Origin: a virus
DNA length: 64,000 bases
Direction: 5' to 3' (one strand)
IMG/VR virus record: IMGVR_UViG_3300003873_000004
Location: 1-64,000 of that record
The notes below the pieces were generated by a model that searched no databases, was not told where the DNA came from, and saw only the letters and a program-made list of their open reading frames with translations. Made by a program: the position numbers and the translations under genes. This document shows positions 43,396 to 50,615 of this stretch, in pieces; within the stretch, counting starts at the first letter, position 1, and every line of letters starts with the position of its first letter.

Positions 43396-43500
43396 GCTTG
43401 ACAAACAGAGCAAAAGGGTCTAGACTTATTGTATTGACAGAGACAAACCACAGGAGATTTAATTATGGCACAAGAAGTATCAATTACAGATTTTGAAAAG
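43396..43500 (+). repeat. 105-bp duplication, copy 1 (promoter, leader and first 12 codons)
   Basis: Nearly identical to 43652-43756. From the -10 through AACCACAGGAGATTTAATT and the codons for MAQEVSITDFEK the copies are the same; differences are confined to the promoter spacer. Confidence 0.9.
43398..43426 (+). promoter_or_regulatory. Sigma70-like promoter, duplicated copy 1
   Basis: TTGACA-17 bp-TAGACT followed by the TTATTGTATTGACAGAG leader. Confidence 0.75.
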
Positions 43501-43650
43501 CAAGTGAAAAGAGCCAAAGACGTTTTTGCTTATGTTGAAGGAATTGGATACCTCAAGGTAACCAAACAATCTTTGCTTGCTACTGTCGACAACTATCCAG
43601 AAGACGACTATTTTTTCAGGCCCGACGAAAATGCGGTTTATATCAATTAA
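43465..43650 (+). CDS. Small protein sharing the CobS N-terminal tag
   Basis: 61 residues. The first 12 (MAQEVSITDFEK) are identical to the start of the CobS-type protein 256 bp downstream; the remaining 49 (QVKRAKDVFAYVEGIGYLKV and on) are unrelated. It has its own promoter and an AGGAG ribosome site. The sharing reflects a local duplication of promoter and gene head. The function is unknown. Confidence 0.6.
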   Translation: MAQEVSITDFEKQVKRAKDVFAYVEGIGYLKVTKQSLLATVDNYPEDDYFFRPDENAVYIN

Positions 43651-43651
43651 C

Positions 43652-43756
43652 GCTTGACAAACAGGTTAAAAGAGTCTAGACTTATTGTATTGACAGAGAC
43701 AAACCACAGGAGATTTAATTATGGCACAAGAAGTATCAATTACAGATTTTGAAAAG
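43652..43756 (+). repeat. 105-bp duplication, copy 2
   Basis: Second copy, heading the CobS-type gene. Confidence 0.9.
43654..43682 (+). promoter_or_regulatory. Sigma70-like promoter of the CobS N-part
   Basis: TTGACA-17 bp-TAGACT, upstream of the ATG at 43721. Confidence 0.75.
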
Positions 43757-44632
43757 GGCGTTCTTGCTGAATATGGAACCAACGAATTATGTCGTCGAAA
43801 GATTGTTGAGTTTGCTAAGAAATATGATTACCGGGTTCCAAAACAGGTTTGGAATAACAAAACGTCAGAGAAGCGCGGCGCGACATATATTGTATCGGAA
43901 CAACAAGTAACCAAGACTCAGACAGTAGATCAGAGTCAGCTAGTTGAAACACCAATAGCGGTAAAACCAAAGGCTGAAGTCGAAATGGTCGGTGGTATCA
44001 AAGCTATCCGTAGTACGGAAACACGTTACACCATCGACAAAGATCCAAACTTCATCCGTTGGGGCAACTTTTCAGACTTTCGAGCAATCATCAAAGCAAA
44101 TCGTTTCTTTCCCACTTTTGTCACTGGGTTGTCTGGTAACGGTAAGACTACAGGAATCGAGCAGGCTTGCGCGGCAGAGGGTCGAGAATGTATTCGATTC
44201 AACTTCACTCGTGAAACTGGTGCGGACGATTTGCTTGGCGGGCTTAGGCTGATTGACGGAGATACTGTTTTTCAGTATGGTCCGATTGCTGAGGCATATA
44301 TGCGTGGAGCAATCCTTATACTGGACGAATGTCTAGAAGAAAACGAAGAGGTTCGAGTTGGAAAGGTGAACGAATGGGTTCCAATGAAACTCAAGGATAT
44401 GAATTTTGGCCAAACTTACCCTGTAGTGTCATTTAATCAAGATACTGGAAAGTTTGAAAACGATACGGCTTCTATTATTTCGGATAAAGATGACGATCTT
44501 TACGAAGTTGAATTGGAAGATGGTTCGACAGTTGTTGTAAACTCGAAGCATCCGTTTGTGGTTGGCGACGGCAAAGAAACCAAAACAATAGAAGATGGAC
44601 TTATTGTAGGTGCCGAAGTGGTCGTTGCTTAA
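43721..44632 (+). CDS. cobS: CobS-type AAA+ ATPase N-terminal part fused to N-half of a split intein
   Basis: 303 residues. Residues 1-203 are the N-extein of a CobS/MoxR-type AAA+ ATPase with Walker A FVTGLSGNGKTTGIEQA (about 132-148), RETGADDLLGGLRL and Walker B AILILDE. The frame then enters an intein: Cys1 (codon at 44330) with CLEENEEVRVG, a middle YEVELEDGSTVVVNSKHPFV (block B with its His), and ends at 44632 with GLIVGAEVVVA, 100 intein residues in all. The matching intein C-half and C-extein are at 45885. Alone it lacks the sensor and arginine-finger parts. Confidence 0.88.
   Translation: MAQEVSITDFEKGVLAEYGTNELCRRKIVEFAKKYDYRVPKQVWNNKTSEKRGATYIVSEQQVTKTQTVDQSQLVETPIAVKPKAEVEMVGGIKAIRSTETRYTIDKDPNFIRWGNFSDFRAIIKANRFFPTFVTGLSGNGKTTGIEQACAAEGRECIRFNFTRETGADDLLGGLRLIDGDTVFQYGPIAEAYMRGAILILDECLEENEEVRVGKVNEWVPMKLKDMNFGQTYPVVSFNQDTGKFENDTASIISDKDDDLYEVELEDGSTVVVNSKHPFVVGDGKETKTIEDGLIVGAEVVVA
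44330..44629 (+). mobile_element. Split intein N-half (CobS Walker B site)
   Basis: 100 residues beginning with Cys1 directly after ILILDE and containing the block B-type SKHPF. It ends at a natural stop rather than a frameshift, and a separate endonuclease gene follows, as in fractured genes with split inteins. Confidence 0.85.
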
Positions 44633-44659
44633 TTCATGTAATTCCAAAAACTGAAATTA

Positions 44660-44667
44660 TATAAATA
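44660..44667 (+). promoter_or_regulatory. Late promoter TATAAATA for the intein-associated endonuclease
   Basis: An exact T4-type TATAAATA, 5 nt before the ATG at 44673. Confidence 0.7.
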
Positions 44668-44672
44668 AAGAT

Positions 44673-45821
44673 ATGGATATAAATTATATAAACTTCGTTA
44701 AAGAAAATTTGGATTGGTATATAGAAAATGTTACGATTCCTGGGACAGTAGACATATATGATGGTGTTTATCACAATAGGTCTATTGCCCGGGACAAGTA
44801 TAAAGAAATACAGCAAATAGATGTCGAGAAAGCTTGCCCAACGTGTGGTAAGAAATTCACCAGAAATATTCGACACAAGAAAATATATTGTGGTTCCACC
44901 TGTCGTTATGGAGCAAAGAGGTCGACAAAGAAATATAGAACAAGAGAGAAAACCAACATCGTAACATACTCAGGATTACAGGAAGTTCTCACAGAACTCA
45001 GAAAAATTAACGCTATCGAATATTTAAAAAACTACACCTTCCAAAATAAACCAATACAAAAGACAAACACCAAGAAAATCCGAGAGATACTTACGTTGTT
45101 TTCTAAAGACGACACCTTCGATGTTATTTTTGTAGACGGTTCGTTTGGGAAGATACCAGTGAAAAGAACCCAGTTTTCTGAGGATTATTTAGCAAAGGCC
45201 ATAAAATTAGGCATTCTCAACGAAGGTTCATCATACGACGAAATATACAAAACGAAATTTCCAGACGCGTATGCCAAATGTATAAAATGCGGAAATGACT
45301 TTTTGAAATACAAATATAGTCAAACCGAGAAACGGTTAATTAGGAATATTATGTATGACCTTTGTTCTTATAAATGTATATGTGATTCAAGAAATGAATT
45401 ATATCCAGTATCAGACGAAACAAGGCAGCGGCAGTCGAACACTACAAAGTCTATTATAGCCAAAGGGCTGTTTACGCCAATCAACAATGCTATGAGGGGC
45501 AGAAAACAATCAACCAGCGAAAAATACGGAGAGGAAGTAAAATTCGATAGTTCCTGGGAGAAAAAGTTTTACGAGGAATATGAATATGAATTAAAACGAA
45601 GCACCCCTAGAATAGAATATATCTCTCCAATCGACAACAAATCCCACATATATGTTGTTGATTTTTTCGACAACAGAACAAAAACGATGATAGAAATCAA
45701 GCCGTCTTGCCACGTTTCTGATGAAGTTATAGTTGCTAAGACGGCAGCGGCAAAATTATGGGCAGAAGAACACGAGTGTACATTTAAAATTATCACGGAA
45801 AAAGATTATGATTTCTCTTGA
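44673..45821 (+). CDS. Free-standing homing endonuclease between split-intein halves
   Basis: 382 residues. The N-terminal part has a Cys finger (ACPTCGKKFTRNIRHKKIYC, then GSTCRYGAK) and a second pair (AKCIKCGNDFLKYK, then LCSYKCICD). The C-terminal 100 residues fit a PD-(D/E)XK-like nuclease: VKFDSSWEKKFYEEYEY, IEYISPIDNKSHIYVVDFF, TKTMIEIKPSC. It lies between the two intein halves and has its own late promoter; no splicing domains are present. It probably moves the whole fracture into intein-less cobS genes. Confidence 0.75.
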   Translation: MDINYINFVKENLDWYIENVTIPGTVDIYDGVYHNRSIARDKYKEIQQIDVEKACPTCGKKFTRNIRHKKIYCGSTCRYGAKRSTKKYRTREKTNIVTYSGLQEVLTELRKINAIEYLKNYTFQNKPIQKTNTKKIREILTLFSKDDTFDVIFVDGSFGKIPVKRTQFSEDYLAKAIKLGILNEGSSYDEIYKTKFPDAYAKCIKCGNDFLKYKYSQTEKRLIRNIMYDLCSYKCICDSRNELYPVSDETRQRQSNTTKSIIAKGLFTPINNAMRGRKQSTSEKYGEEVKFDSSWEKKFYEEYEYELKRSTPRIEYISPIDNKSHIYVVDFFDNRTKTMIEIKPSCHVSDEVIVAKTAAAKLWAEEHECTFKIITEKDYDFS

Positions 45822-45846
45822 CAAAGTGTTCGAAAGGGTCTAGACT
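45818..45846 (+). promoter_or_regulatory. Sigma70-like promoter of the CobS C-part
   Basis: TTGACA-17 bp-TAGACT with the TTATTGTATTGAAAGAG leader; it starts inside the endonuclease stop region, so the C-part is transcribed independently. Confidence 0.75.
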
Positions 45847-45884
45847 TATTGTATTGAAAGAGACAAATCAAAGGAGAATTTATT

Positions 45885-45998
45885 ATGGAAACAAAAAAAG
45901 TAGTTTCAATCAAAAAAGTAGGTCGCGGGCATGTCCGCAATTTGTGTGTAAACAAAAATCACACGTTCGTCACATCTAACGGAATAGTTACCCACAAT
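45885..45998 (+). mobile_element. Split intein C-half
   Basis: 38 residues with its own ATG, ending THN followed by the nucleophile Cys of the C-extein. The length is typical of natural split-intein C fragments. Confidence 0.85.
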
Positions 45999-46553
45999 TG
46001 CGACCTAGCAGATGCTAGAATAATGTGCCTTCAATCAGTTCTCGAAGGCAAGCCAATTTTCCTGCCAAAACTTGGTAAGAAAATTCATCCGGCTAAGGGA
46101 TTCAATGTGTTTGCTACTGCTAATACCAAAGGTAAAGGTTCAGATAGTGGGCAATTCATGGGAACAAATGTCATGAATGAAGCATTTCTTGATCGGTTTT
46201 CAATCACCATTGAACAGAGTTATCCAGCCGCGGCGATTGAGAAGAAGATCGTCAGTAAATATGCCACTGACTATTTCGGCCATGTTCTCAGTTTGCGAGA
46301 TCAGACGGTTTGTGATAACTTGGTAACTTGGGCACAGATCACCCGCAAGAGTTTCCTGGAAGGTTCAATTGACGAACTGATTTCGACTCGTCGACTGATT
46401 GCTACGGTTGAGTCGTATGCCATTTTCGGTTCAAATATCGAAAAGAGTATTGAATATGCTACGAACAGGTTTGATGACGATACTAAGGAAAGCTTCGTGG
46501 AACTGTACAAGCAAATCGATTCTGGTATGAAAACATTTGAGGAGGACGAATAA
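45885..46553 (+). CDS. cobS: Split intein C-half fused to C-terminal part of CobS-type ATPase
   Basis: 222 residues. Residues 1-38 are the intein C-half (METKKVVSIKKVGRG, VRNLCVNKNHTFVTSNG) ending in block G IVTHN, with Asn38 followed by Cys+1. Residues 39-222 are the C-extein: CDLADARIMCLQSVLEGKPI, FNVFATANTKGKG (sensor 1 area), LDRFSITIEQSYP and the lid helices. Joining at ILDE/CDLADAR rebuilds the normal MoxR/CobS motif LDExDLAD. The predicted spliced protein has 387 residues. Confidence 0.88.
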   Translation: METKKVVSIKKVGRGHVRNLCVNKNHTFVTSNGIVTHNCDLADARIMCLQSVLEGKPIFLPKLGKKIHPAKGFNVFATANTKGKGSDSGQFMGTNVMNEAFLDRFSITIEQSYPAAAIEKKIVSKYATDYFGHVLSLRDQTVCDNLVTWAQITRKSFLEGSIDELISTRRLIATVESYAIFGSNIEKSIEYATNRFDDDTKESFVELYKQIDSGMKTFEEDE

Positions 46554-46564
46554 GGAGATAAAAT

Positions 46565-46825
46565 ATGAAGAAAACAATGATCACATCAGCATTGCTAGTT
46601 TTTGGAGCAACCACAGCACAGGCAGGATGGCTTGGAAATGCCGCAATGAATGCTGTATCGGGCAGTAGCGAAACAAAACAGCCGACGGCACAATATCAGC
46701 TAGAAGTAACAGGTACGAACGTACGGGTATATGAATGGCAACCGAAAGGTAGCAATAATGTTCGATGTGTGTTCGTTACTGGTTCTAAAAATTCATCTGG
46801 CGTTGCTTGTTATCGAGTGAAATGA
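46565..46825 (+). CDS. Small secreted (periplasmic) protein
   Basis: 86 residues with a classic signal peptide: basic start MKKT, hydrophobic core ITSALLVFGATT, and cleavage after AQA (residue 20). The mature part is short, Ser/Asn/Val-rich and beta-prone, with two Cys (RCVFVTGSKNSSGVACYRVK) that could form a disulfide. It is coupled by an AAGGAG site to the CobS operon. An export role such as superinfection interference is possible, but no family is recognised. Confidence 0.65.
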   Translation: MKKTMITSALLVFGATTAQAGWLGNAAMNAVSGSSETKQPTAQYQLEVTGTNVRVYEWQPKGSNNVRCVFVTGSKNSSGVACYRVK

Positions 46826-46830
46826 TTGCG

Positions 46831-46917
46831 TGGCAGGTTGGCGAATGGTTGAAACCGCCCGGCTCATAACCGGATTGCGAAAGCACACTGTAGGTTCGAA
46901 TCCTACCCTGCCGACCA
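46831..46917 (+). tRNA. tRNA with CAT anticodon and long variable arm (class II-like)
   Basis: A closed cloverleaf: a 7-bp acceptor stem (46831-46837 with 46907-46913, first pair U-G), T arm GTAGG-TTCGAAT-CCTAC (46890-46906), discriminator A and encoded CCA (46915-46917). The anticodon loop CTCATAA gives CAT (46865-46867) on a CCGG/CCGG stem with a mismatch at the fifth pair. Between anticodon and T arms is a 15-nt variable arm with the TGC-GAAA-GCA hairpin, as in Ser/Leu/Tyr tRNAs. The D stem is short (GCG/CGC). Confidence 0.8.
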
Positions 46918-46925
46918 ATTGATCC

Positions 46926-46954
46926 TTGACAATAGCATCAGAATAGTTTAGATT
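46926..46954 (+). promoter_or_regulatory. Sigma70-like promoter of gene 45
   Basis: TTGACA-17 bp-TAGATT, 9 nt after the tRNA and 23 nt before the clamp ATG. Confidence 0.75.
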
Positions 46955-46977
46955 ATCAAAATACAAAAGGAGAACGA

Positions 46978-47655
46978 ATGAAAATTTCAAAAGAAACACT
47001 GGAAGCACTAAAAAACTTTTCAGAGATCAATCAGAGCTTGGTCTTACGTGAAGGTCAGACACAGAAAACTATCGCGCTGGCGAAAAATATTCTCGCAGAA
47101 GTATCGTTGACAGACACTTTTCCGAAAACTGTAGGGATTTATGACCTGTCAGAACTATTATCCATCCTGTCTATCATGCCGGATGCGGATGTAGAATTTG
47201 GTGACACTTCGATGAACATTACATCTGGAACAATGAAGACGAAGTTTGTCTATTCTGATGTTTCTAATATTCATCCAGAAACACCAGCAAAAACTATCGA
47301 TGAAATCATGCCGGCAGTAGATGTAGAATTTGATCTTACTAAAAAGACACTAAATTCAGCATTGAAGATGTCTGGTGTGATGAATCTTGAAGATTTACAG
47401 TTCACAGTGGTTGCCGGTAAGCTGGTTCTTCGTGTGACTGATCTATCATCAAGTTCAAGTAATAGTTCAGATATCGAAATTTGTGATATGGCGGGCACCT
47501 TTGATTTCAATTTCAAGTCAGAACGATTACAGAAATTGCTCGCAGACGATTATCATGTGAGTATTAGTTCGAAGTTTGTGTCCCGATTTGTTGGTTCAAA
47601 CATCGATTCTGATTATCTGGTATCTCTGGAACAGACTTCTACATATGAGGCGTAG
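46978..47655 (+). CDS. 45: Sliding clamp gp45
   Basis: A 225-residue trimeric clamp (T4: 228). It has the N-terminal MKISKETLEALKNFSEINQS, then the DTFPKTVGIYDLSELLSILS region, and the second domain with LNSALKMSGVMNLEDLQFTV, ending in SSKFVSRFVGSNIDSDYLVS. It tethers gp43 and, in T4, activates late transcription through gp55 and gp33. It is followed by clamp-loader genes in T4 order (45-44-62-regA). Confidence 0.93.
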   Translation: MKISKETLEALKNFSEINQSLVLREGQTQKTIALAKNILAEVSLTDTFPKTVGIYDLSELLSILSIMPDADVEFGDTSMNITSGTMKTKFVYSDVSNIHPETPAKTIDEIMPAVDVEFDLTKKTLNSALKMSGVMNLEDLQFTVVAGKLVLRVTDLSSSSSNSSDIEICDMAGTFDFNFKSERLQKLLADDYHVSISSKFVSRFVGSNIDSDYLVSLEQTSTYEA

Positions 47656-47658
47656 TTT

Positions 47659-48618
47659 ATGTCAATGAAAAATTTATTTCGAAATGACGACTACTTATTT
47701 ACGAACAAATACATGCCAAATCATGTATCTGAGATGATACTTCCAAAGAGAATCAAAGATGTATTTCTGGAAATGGTGAACAACGGCAAAGGTCAGACAC
47801 TATTATTGAATGGGCCTCCTGGAGTAGGTAAGACGAGTGTTTCTCTTTGTATTGCTAATGATCTAAATGCTGATGTGATGTTCGTAAATGCTTCTCTTGA
47901 AGGAAACATGGACTTATTGCGAAATAAGGTCTCTGACTTTGCTTCCAGTGTATCGATGGAAAATTCCGGCAAGAAAAAGGTTATTATACTCGACGAAATC
48001 GAGGGGGTTTCCCCAGCGGTTCAATTATCTTTGCGTGGAATGTTAGAAAAGTTCTCAAAAAATGTGATTTTTATTCTAACCACAAATTTCAAGAATCGTC
48101 TAATTCCACCCCTGATTTCTAGGTGTAATGTGACCGACTTCATTTTTGACAATGACGAAAAGGTCGAGATGCAAGCTGGAATGTTTGAACGGGTGTTGTA
48201 TATTCTAAAACAAGAAAATATAACGGCAGAACCAAAGGTGATCGCGCAGTTAGTCAAGAGGTTCTTTCCAGACTTTAGACGCTTGCTGAACGAACTCCAG
48301 AAATATGGGGCTACTGGTTCCATCGATACTGGAATTCTAGGTGTAGTTGGCGATGCTCGTATTTCTGATTTGATGAATTTGCTCAAGAATAAGAAATTTA
48401 CAGAAATGAGAAAATGGGTGGCCCAATCTGATGTTGGTGATGTTCAAATCTTTCGATCAATTTATGATACATCTTATGATTATATTGCACCAGCTTCTAT
48501 TCCAGAACTGGTTTTGATCATTGCTGATTTTCAGTACAAGGCAGCATTTGTAGCAGATGCGGAAATTAACCTTGCTGCCTGTCTAACAACCATTATGACA
48601 GAGTGTCAATTCCAATAG
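47659..48618 (+). CDS. 44: Clamp loader large subunit gp44
   Basis: A 319-residue AAA+ protein (T4 gp44: 319). The N-terminus FTNKYMPNHVSEMILPKRIK is followed by Walker A LLNGPPGVGKTSVSLC (about 50-65), Walker B VIILDEIEGVSPA, sensor 1 FILTTNFKNRLIPPL and the SRC motif in LISRCNVTDF. Four copies with one gp62 load gp45 onto DNA. Confidence 0.95.
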   Translation: MSMKNLFRNDDYLFTNKYMPNHVSEMILPKRIKDVFLEMVNNGKGQTLLLNGPPGVGKTSVSLCIANDLNADVMFVNASLEGNMDLLRNKVSDFASSVSMENSGKKKVIILDEIEGVSPAVQLSLRGMLEKFSKNVIFILTTNFKNRLIPPLISRCNVTDFIFDNDEKVEMQAGMFERVLYILKQENITAEPKVIAQLVKRFFPDFRRLLNELQKYGATGSIDTGILGVVGDARISDLMNLLKNKKFTEMRKWVAQSDVGDVQIFRSIYDTSYDYIAPASIPELVLIIADFQYKAAFVADAEINLAACLTTIMTECQFQ

Positions 48619-48619
48619 C

Positions 48620-48648
48620 TTGACAAGAGCATCAGAATAGTATAGCAT
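48620..48648 (+). promoter_or_regulatory. Sigma70-like promoter
   Basis: TTGACA-17 bp-TAGCAT, immediately after the gene 44 stop. Confidence 0.75.
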
Positions 48649-48668
48649 AAACAAACAAGGAGAATATT

Positions 48669-48911
48669 ATGAACATTGAAAAAGCGGTAAAAGAAATTAT
48701 ATATCTTGCTGGCGACGAATCCGCCTTGACGGAAGATTTACTTTGGGAGGATTTTGACAACAGTGACACAGAAGATTGGGTGACGTTAGTTGATATTGTA
48801 TCAAATCATGTTGGAAATATTTCTGATGCCAATGAAACAGAACTACAGATGATGTCTTTGGCCACTGGTTTCAGTGTAGTGGAATTGGAATCTGGGTTTC
48901 TAGACAACTAA
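48669..48911 (+). CDS. Small acidic protein between 44 and 62
   Basis: 80 residues, strongly acidic (EDLLWEDFDNSDTEDWVTLV), helical and without membrane segments. It has its own promoter and AAGGAG site, and its TAA abuts the ATG of gene 62. T4 has no gene here. Acidity could suggest a DNA mimic or an inhibitor, but nothing specific supports this. Confidence 0.6.
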   Translation: MNIEKAVKEIIYLAGDESALTEDLLWEDFDNSDTEDWVTLVDIVSNHVGNISDANETELQMMSLATGFSVVELESGFLDN

Positions 48912-49358
48912 ATGGCACTTGATATTTTTGGTGAGGAAATCGAACAGGAAGAAGTGTTTGACATTTCTAGAAAGAAATACAAAATGTTCGATTTCCTCGG
49001 GGATATTACAAAGACAAAGCGAAATATTCTAAGACAAGATTCAGATGCGGAACGTGATTATTCGCCATGGATTATCAATAAAATGTTGTCGATGAATATA
49101 GAAACTGTATTATACTCTCAAGAGATGAACTCTAACTATGTCGCAACAAAACAAATGCAGTATGATTTCTATATATCTGCTATTCGCCCCGGATATAGAA
49201 AGATGAATTGGGTGAAGGATATAAACAACAAAGACGTGAAACTATTACAGGCTTATTATGAGATCAATAGAGAAAAAGCAACAGACATACTTTCCGTGTT
49301 GACCAAAGAACAATTGGGAGAAATTAAAATGAAAATGGATAAAGGTGGGAAGAAATGA
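48912..49358 (+). CDS. 62: Clamp loader small subunit gp62
   Basis: 148 residues (T4 gp62: 187, so shorter). The recognisable features are DYSPWIINKMLSMNIETVLY, then TKQMQYDFYISAIRPGYRKM and a Lys-rich C-terminus. It completes the gp44/62 loader. It overlaps regA by 4 nt (ATGA), as in T4, where regA follows 62. Confidence 0.87.
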   Translation: MALDIFGEEIEQEEVFDISRKKYKMFDFLGDITKTKRNILRQDSDAERDYSPWIINKMLSMNIETVLYSQEMNSNYVATKQMQYDFYISAIRPGYRKMNWVKDINNKDVKLLQAYYEINREKATDILSVLTKEQLGEIKMKMDKGGKK

Positions 49359-49813
49359 ATGATAGTTATACAATTGACGATCTACTAGAAATCGAACTAC
49401 CAAATGATGACTCTTTTCTACAAATCAAAGAGACTCTGACTCGTTGTGGTGTGGTAAATTTCAAGACAAAAACGCTATATCAGACTTGTCATATTCTTCA
49501 CAAGCATGACAGATATTTCTTAGTTCACTTCAAAGAAATGTTTGCTCTGGATGGAAAATGTGCTAGGTCACATATTTCAGAAGAAGATTATGATCGCAGA
49601 AATCGAATTGCTCAGATGCTAGAAAAATGGGGATTGTGTTCACTAATCAAATCTGTGATTGTTTTTGAAGGAGAACATCGAACCAAACTGTTTGTGCTAA
49701 AATATCAGGAATCGAAAGAAATTGTTCCAGAAACAGGCAAACTGAAATGGACACTAGAAACAAAATATGATTTCGTGTCGGATAAGGAGAAAGAAATTGC
49801 CATTGACAATTGA
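49355..49813 (+). CDS. regA: Translational repressor RegA
   Basis: 152 residues (T4: 122; here with a 12-15 residue N-terminal extension). Clear matches to RegA are FLQIKETLTRCGVVNFKTKT, LYQTCHILHKHDRYFLVHFK, EMFALDG, EEDYDRRNRIAQMLEKWGL and the final WTLETKYDF. It binds ribosome sites of early messages to repress translation. The dUTPase start lies within its 3' end. Confidence 0.92.
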   Translation: MNDSYTIDDLLEIELPNDDSFLQIKETLTRCGVVNFKTKTLYQTCHILHKHDRYFLVHFKEMFALDGKCARSHISEEDYDRRNRIAQMLEKWGLCSLIKSVIVFEGEHRTKLFVLKYQESKEIVPETGKLKWTLETKYDFVSDKEKEIAIDN

Positions 49814-50312
49814 ACCTACATTAGGAATTTATCGGATATCCGAAAGCGTAGTGATGCCAAAATTTGAAACACAAGGTGCCGCCTGCTTCGATTTGAGATA
49901 TCAGCCAACAGATTGGAAAGTATTGGTTTATGATGCGCTAAACTACAAACAATATCTACAGCAACGTGAAAATGGAGAATTGTTCATCAATCCTAATGAA
50001 CGGGTTCTTGTTCCAACTGGAATTATATTTGATATTCCAGAAGGATTTAGTGTTCGAATTCATATTCGAAGCTCTATGGCACTGAAACTTGGTCTGTCTC
50101 TGGCTAATAGTGAGGCCGTCATTGATTCGGATTACACACATGAATCATTTGTGATGCTTCAAAATAATTCACAAGCGTTAGTACAGATCAACAAAGGTGA
50201 CCGTATCGCACAAGCAGAATTGGTTCGAAATCAACCGGTCGAGTTAGTAAGCGTAGATCGACCACAGCAGAAAACTGACCGCACTGGCGGATTCGGAAGC
50301 ACAGGAAAATGA
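49797..50312 (+). CDS. dut: dUTP diphosphatase (trimeric)
   Basis: I choose the TTG at 49797, which has AAGGAG 8 nt upstream, giving 171 residues. All five trimeric dUTPase motifs are visible: GAACFDLR (I), RSSMALKLGL (II), AVIDSDYTHESFV (III, usually GVIDSDYRGE), GDRIAQAEL (IV) and RTGGFGSTG (V). An insert of about 25 residues (WKVLVYDALNYKQYLQQREN) follows motif I. It keeps dUTP out of DNA and supplies dUMP. It overlaps regA by 17 nt. Confidence 0.92.
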   Translation: MPLTIEPTLGIYRISESVVMPKFETQGAACFDLRYQPTDWKVLVYDALNYKQYLQQRENGELFINPNERVLVPTGIIFDIPEGFSVRIHIRSSMALKLGLSLANSEAVIDSDYTHESFVMLQNNSQALVQINKGDRIAQAELVRNQPVELVSVDRPQQKTDRTGGFGSTGK

Positions 50313-50566
50313 AAATCTATGTTGTTCGAGTGAGTGGAAAATATCTGAAAGGTGGTGGATGTCGATATGAATTGGTAGACGACATTTCGAACGCTCGAAC
50401 CTATTCGGCTAAAAGATATGCTAAAAATTCAATCAGACAAACTATGGAATATGAATTGGATGAAAACAAGATCAAACAGTTCGAGAACGCAGAAATATTG
50501 GAATGCGATATGGTCATTGGTGGATTTCAAGTTGACCGATTAATATTTCTGATTGACATGACCTAA
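50309..50566 (+). CDS. Small unknown protein
   Basis: 85 residues, coupled to dut by an ATGA overlap. Alpha/beta composition, basic middle (ARTYSAKRYAKNSIRQTMEY). No family is recognised. The next promoter lies inside its 3' end. Confidence 0.58.
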   Translation: MKIYVVRVSGKYLKGGGCRYELVDDISNARTYSAKRYAKNSIRQTMEYELDENKIKQFENAEILECDMVIGGFQVDRLIFLIDMT

Positions 50567-50581
50567 ATATTAGTGTAGAGT
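50553..50581 (+). promoter_or_regulatory. Sigma70-like promoter of queD
   Basis: TTGACA-17 bp-TAGAGT, 34 nt before the queD ATG. Confidence 0.65.
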
Positions 50582-50615
50582 AGAGTAGATAAAGTTTTAA
50601 TCAAAAGGAGAAAAA

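Noticed and set aside
46793-47008. Minus-strand frame of 71 codons over the tRNA
   Set aside because: The frame includes the well-known false protein produced by reading a tRNA gene antisense; the tRNA explains it.
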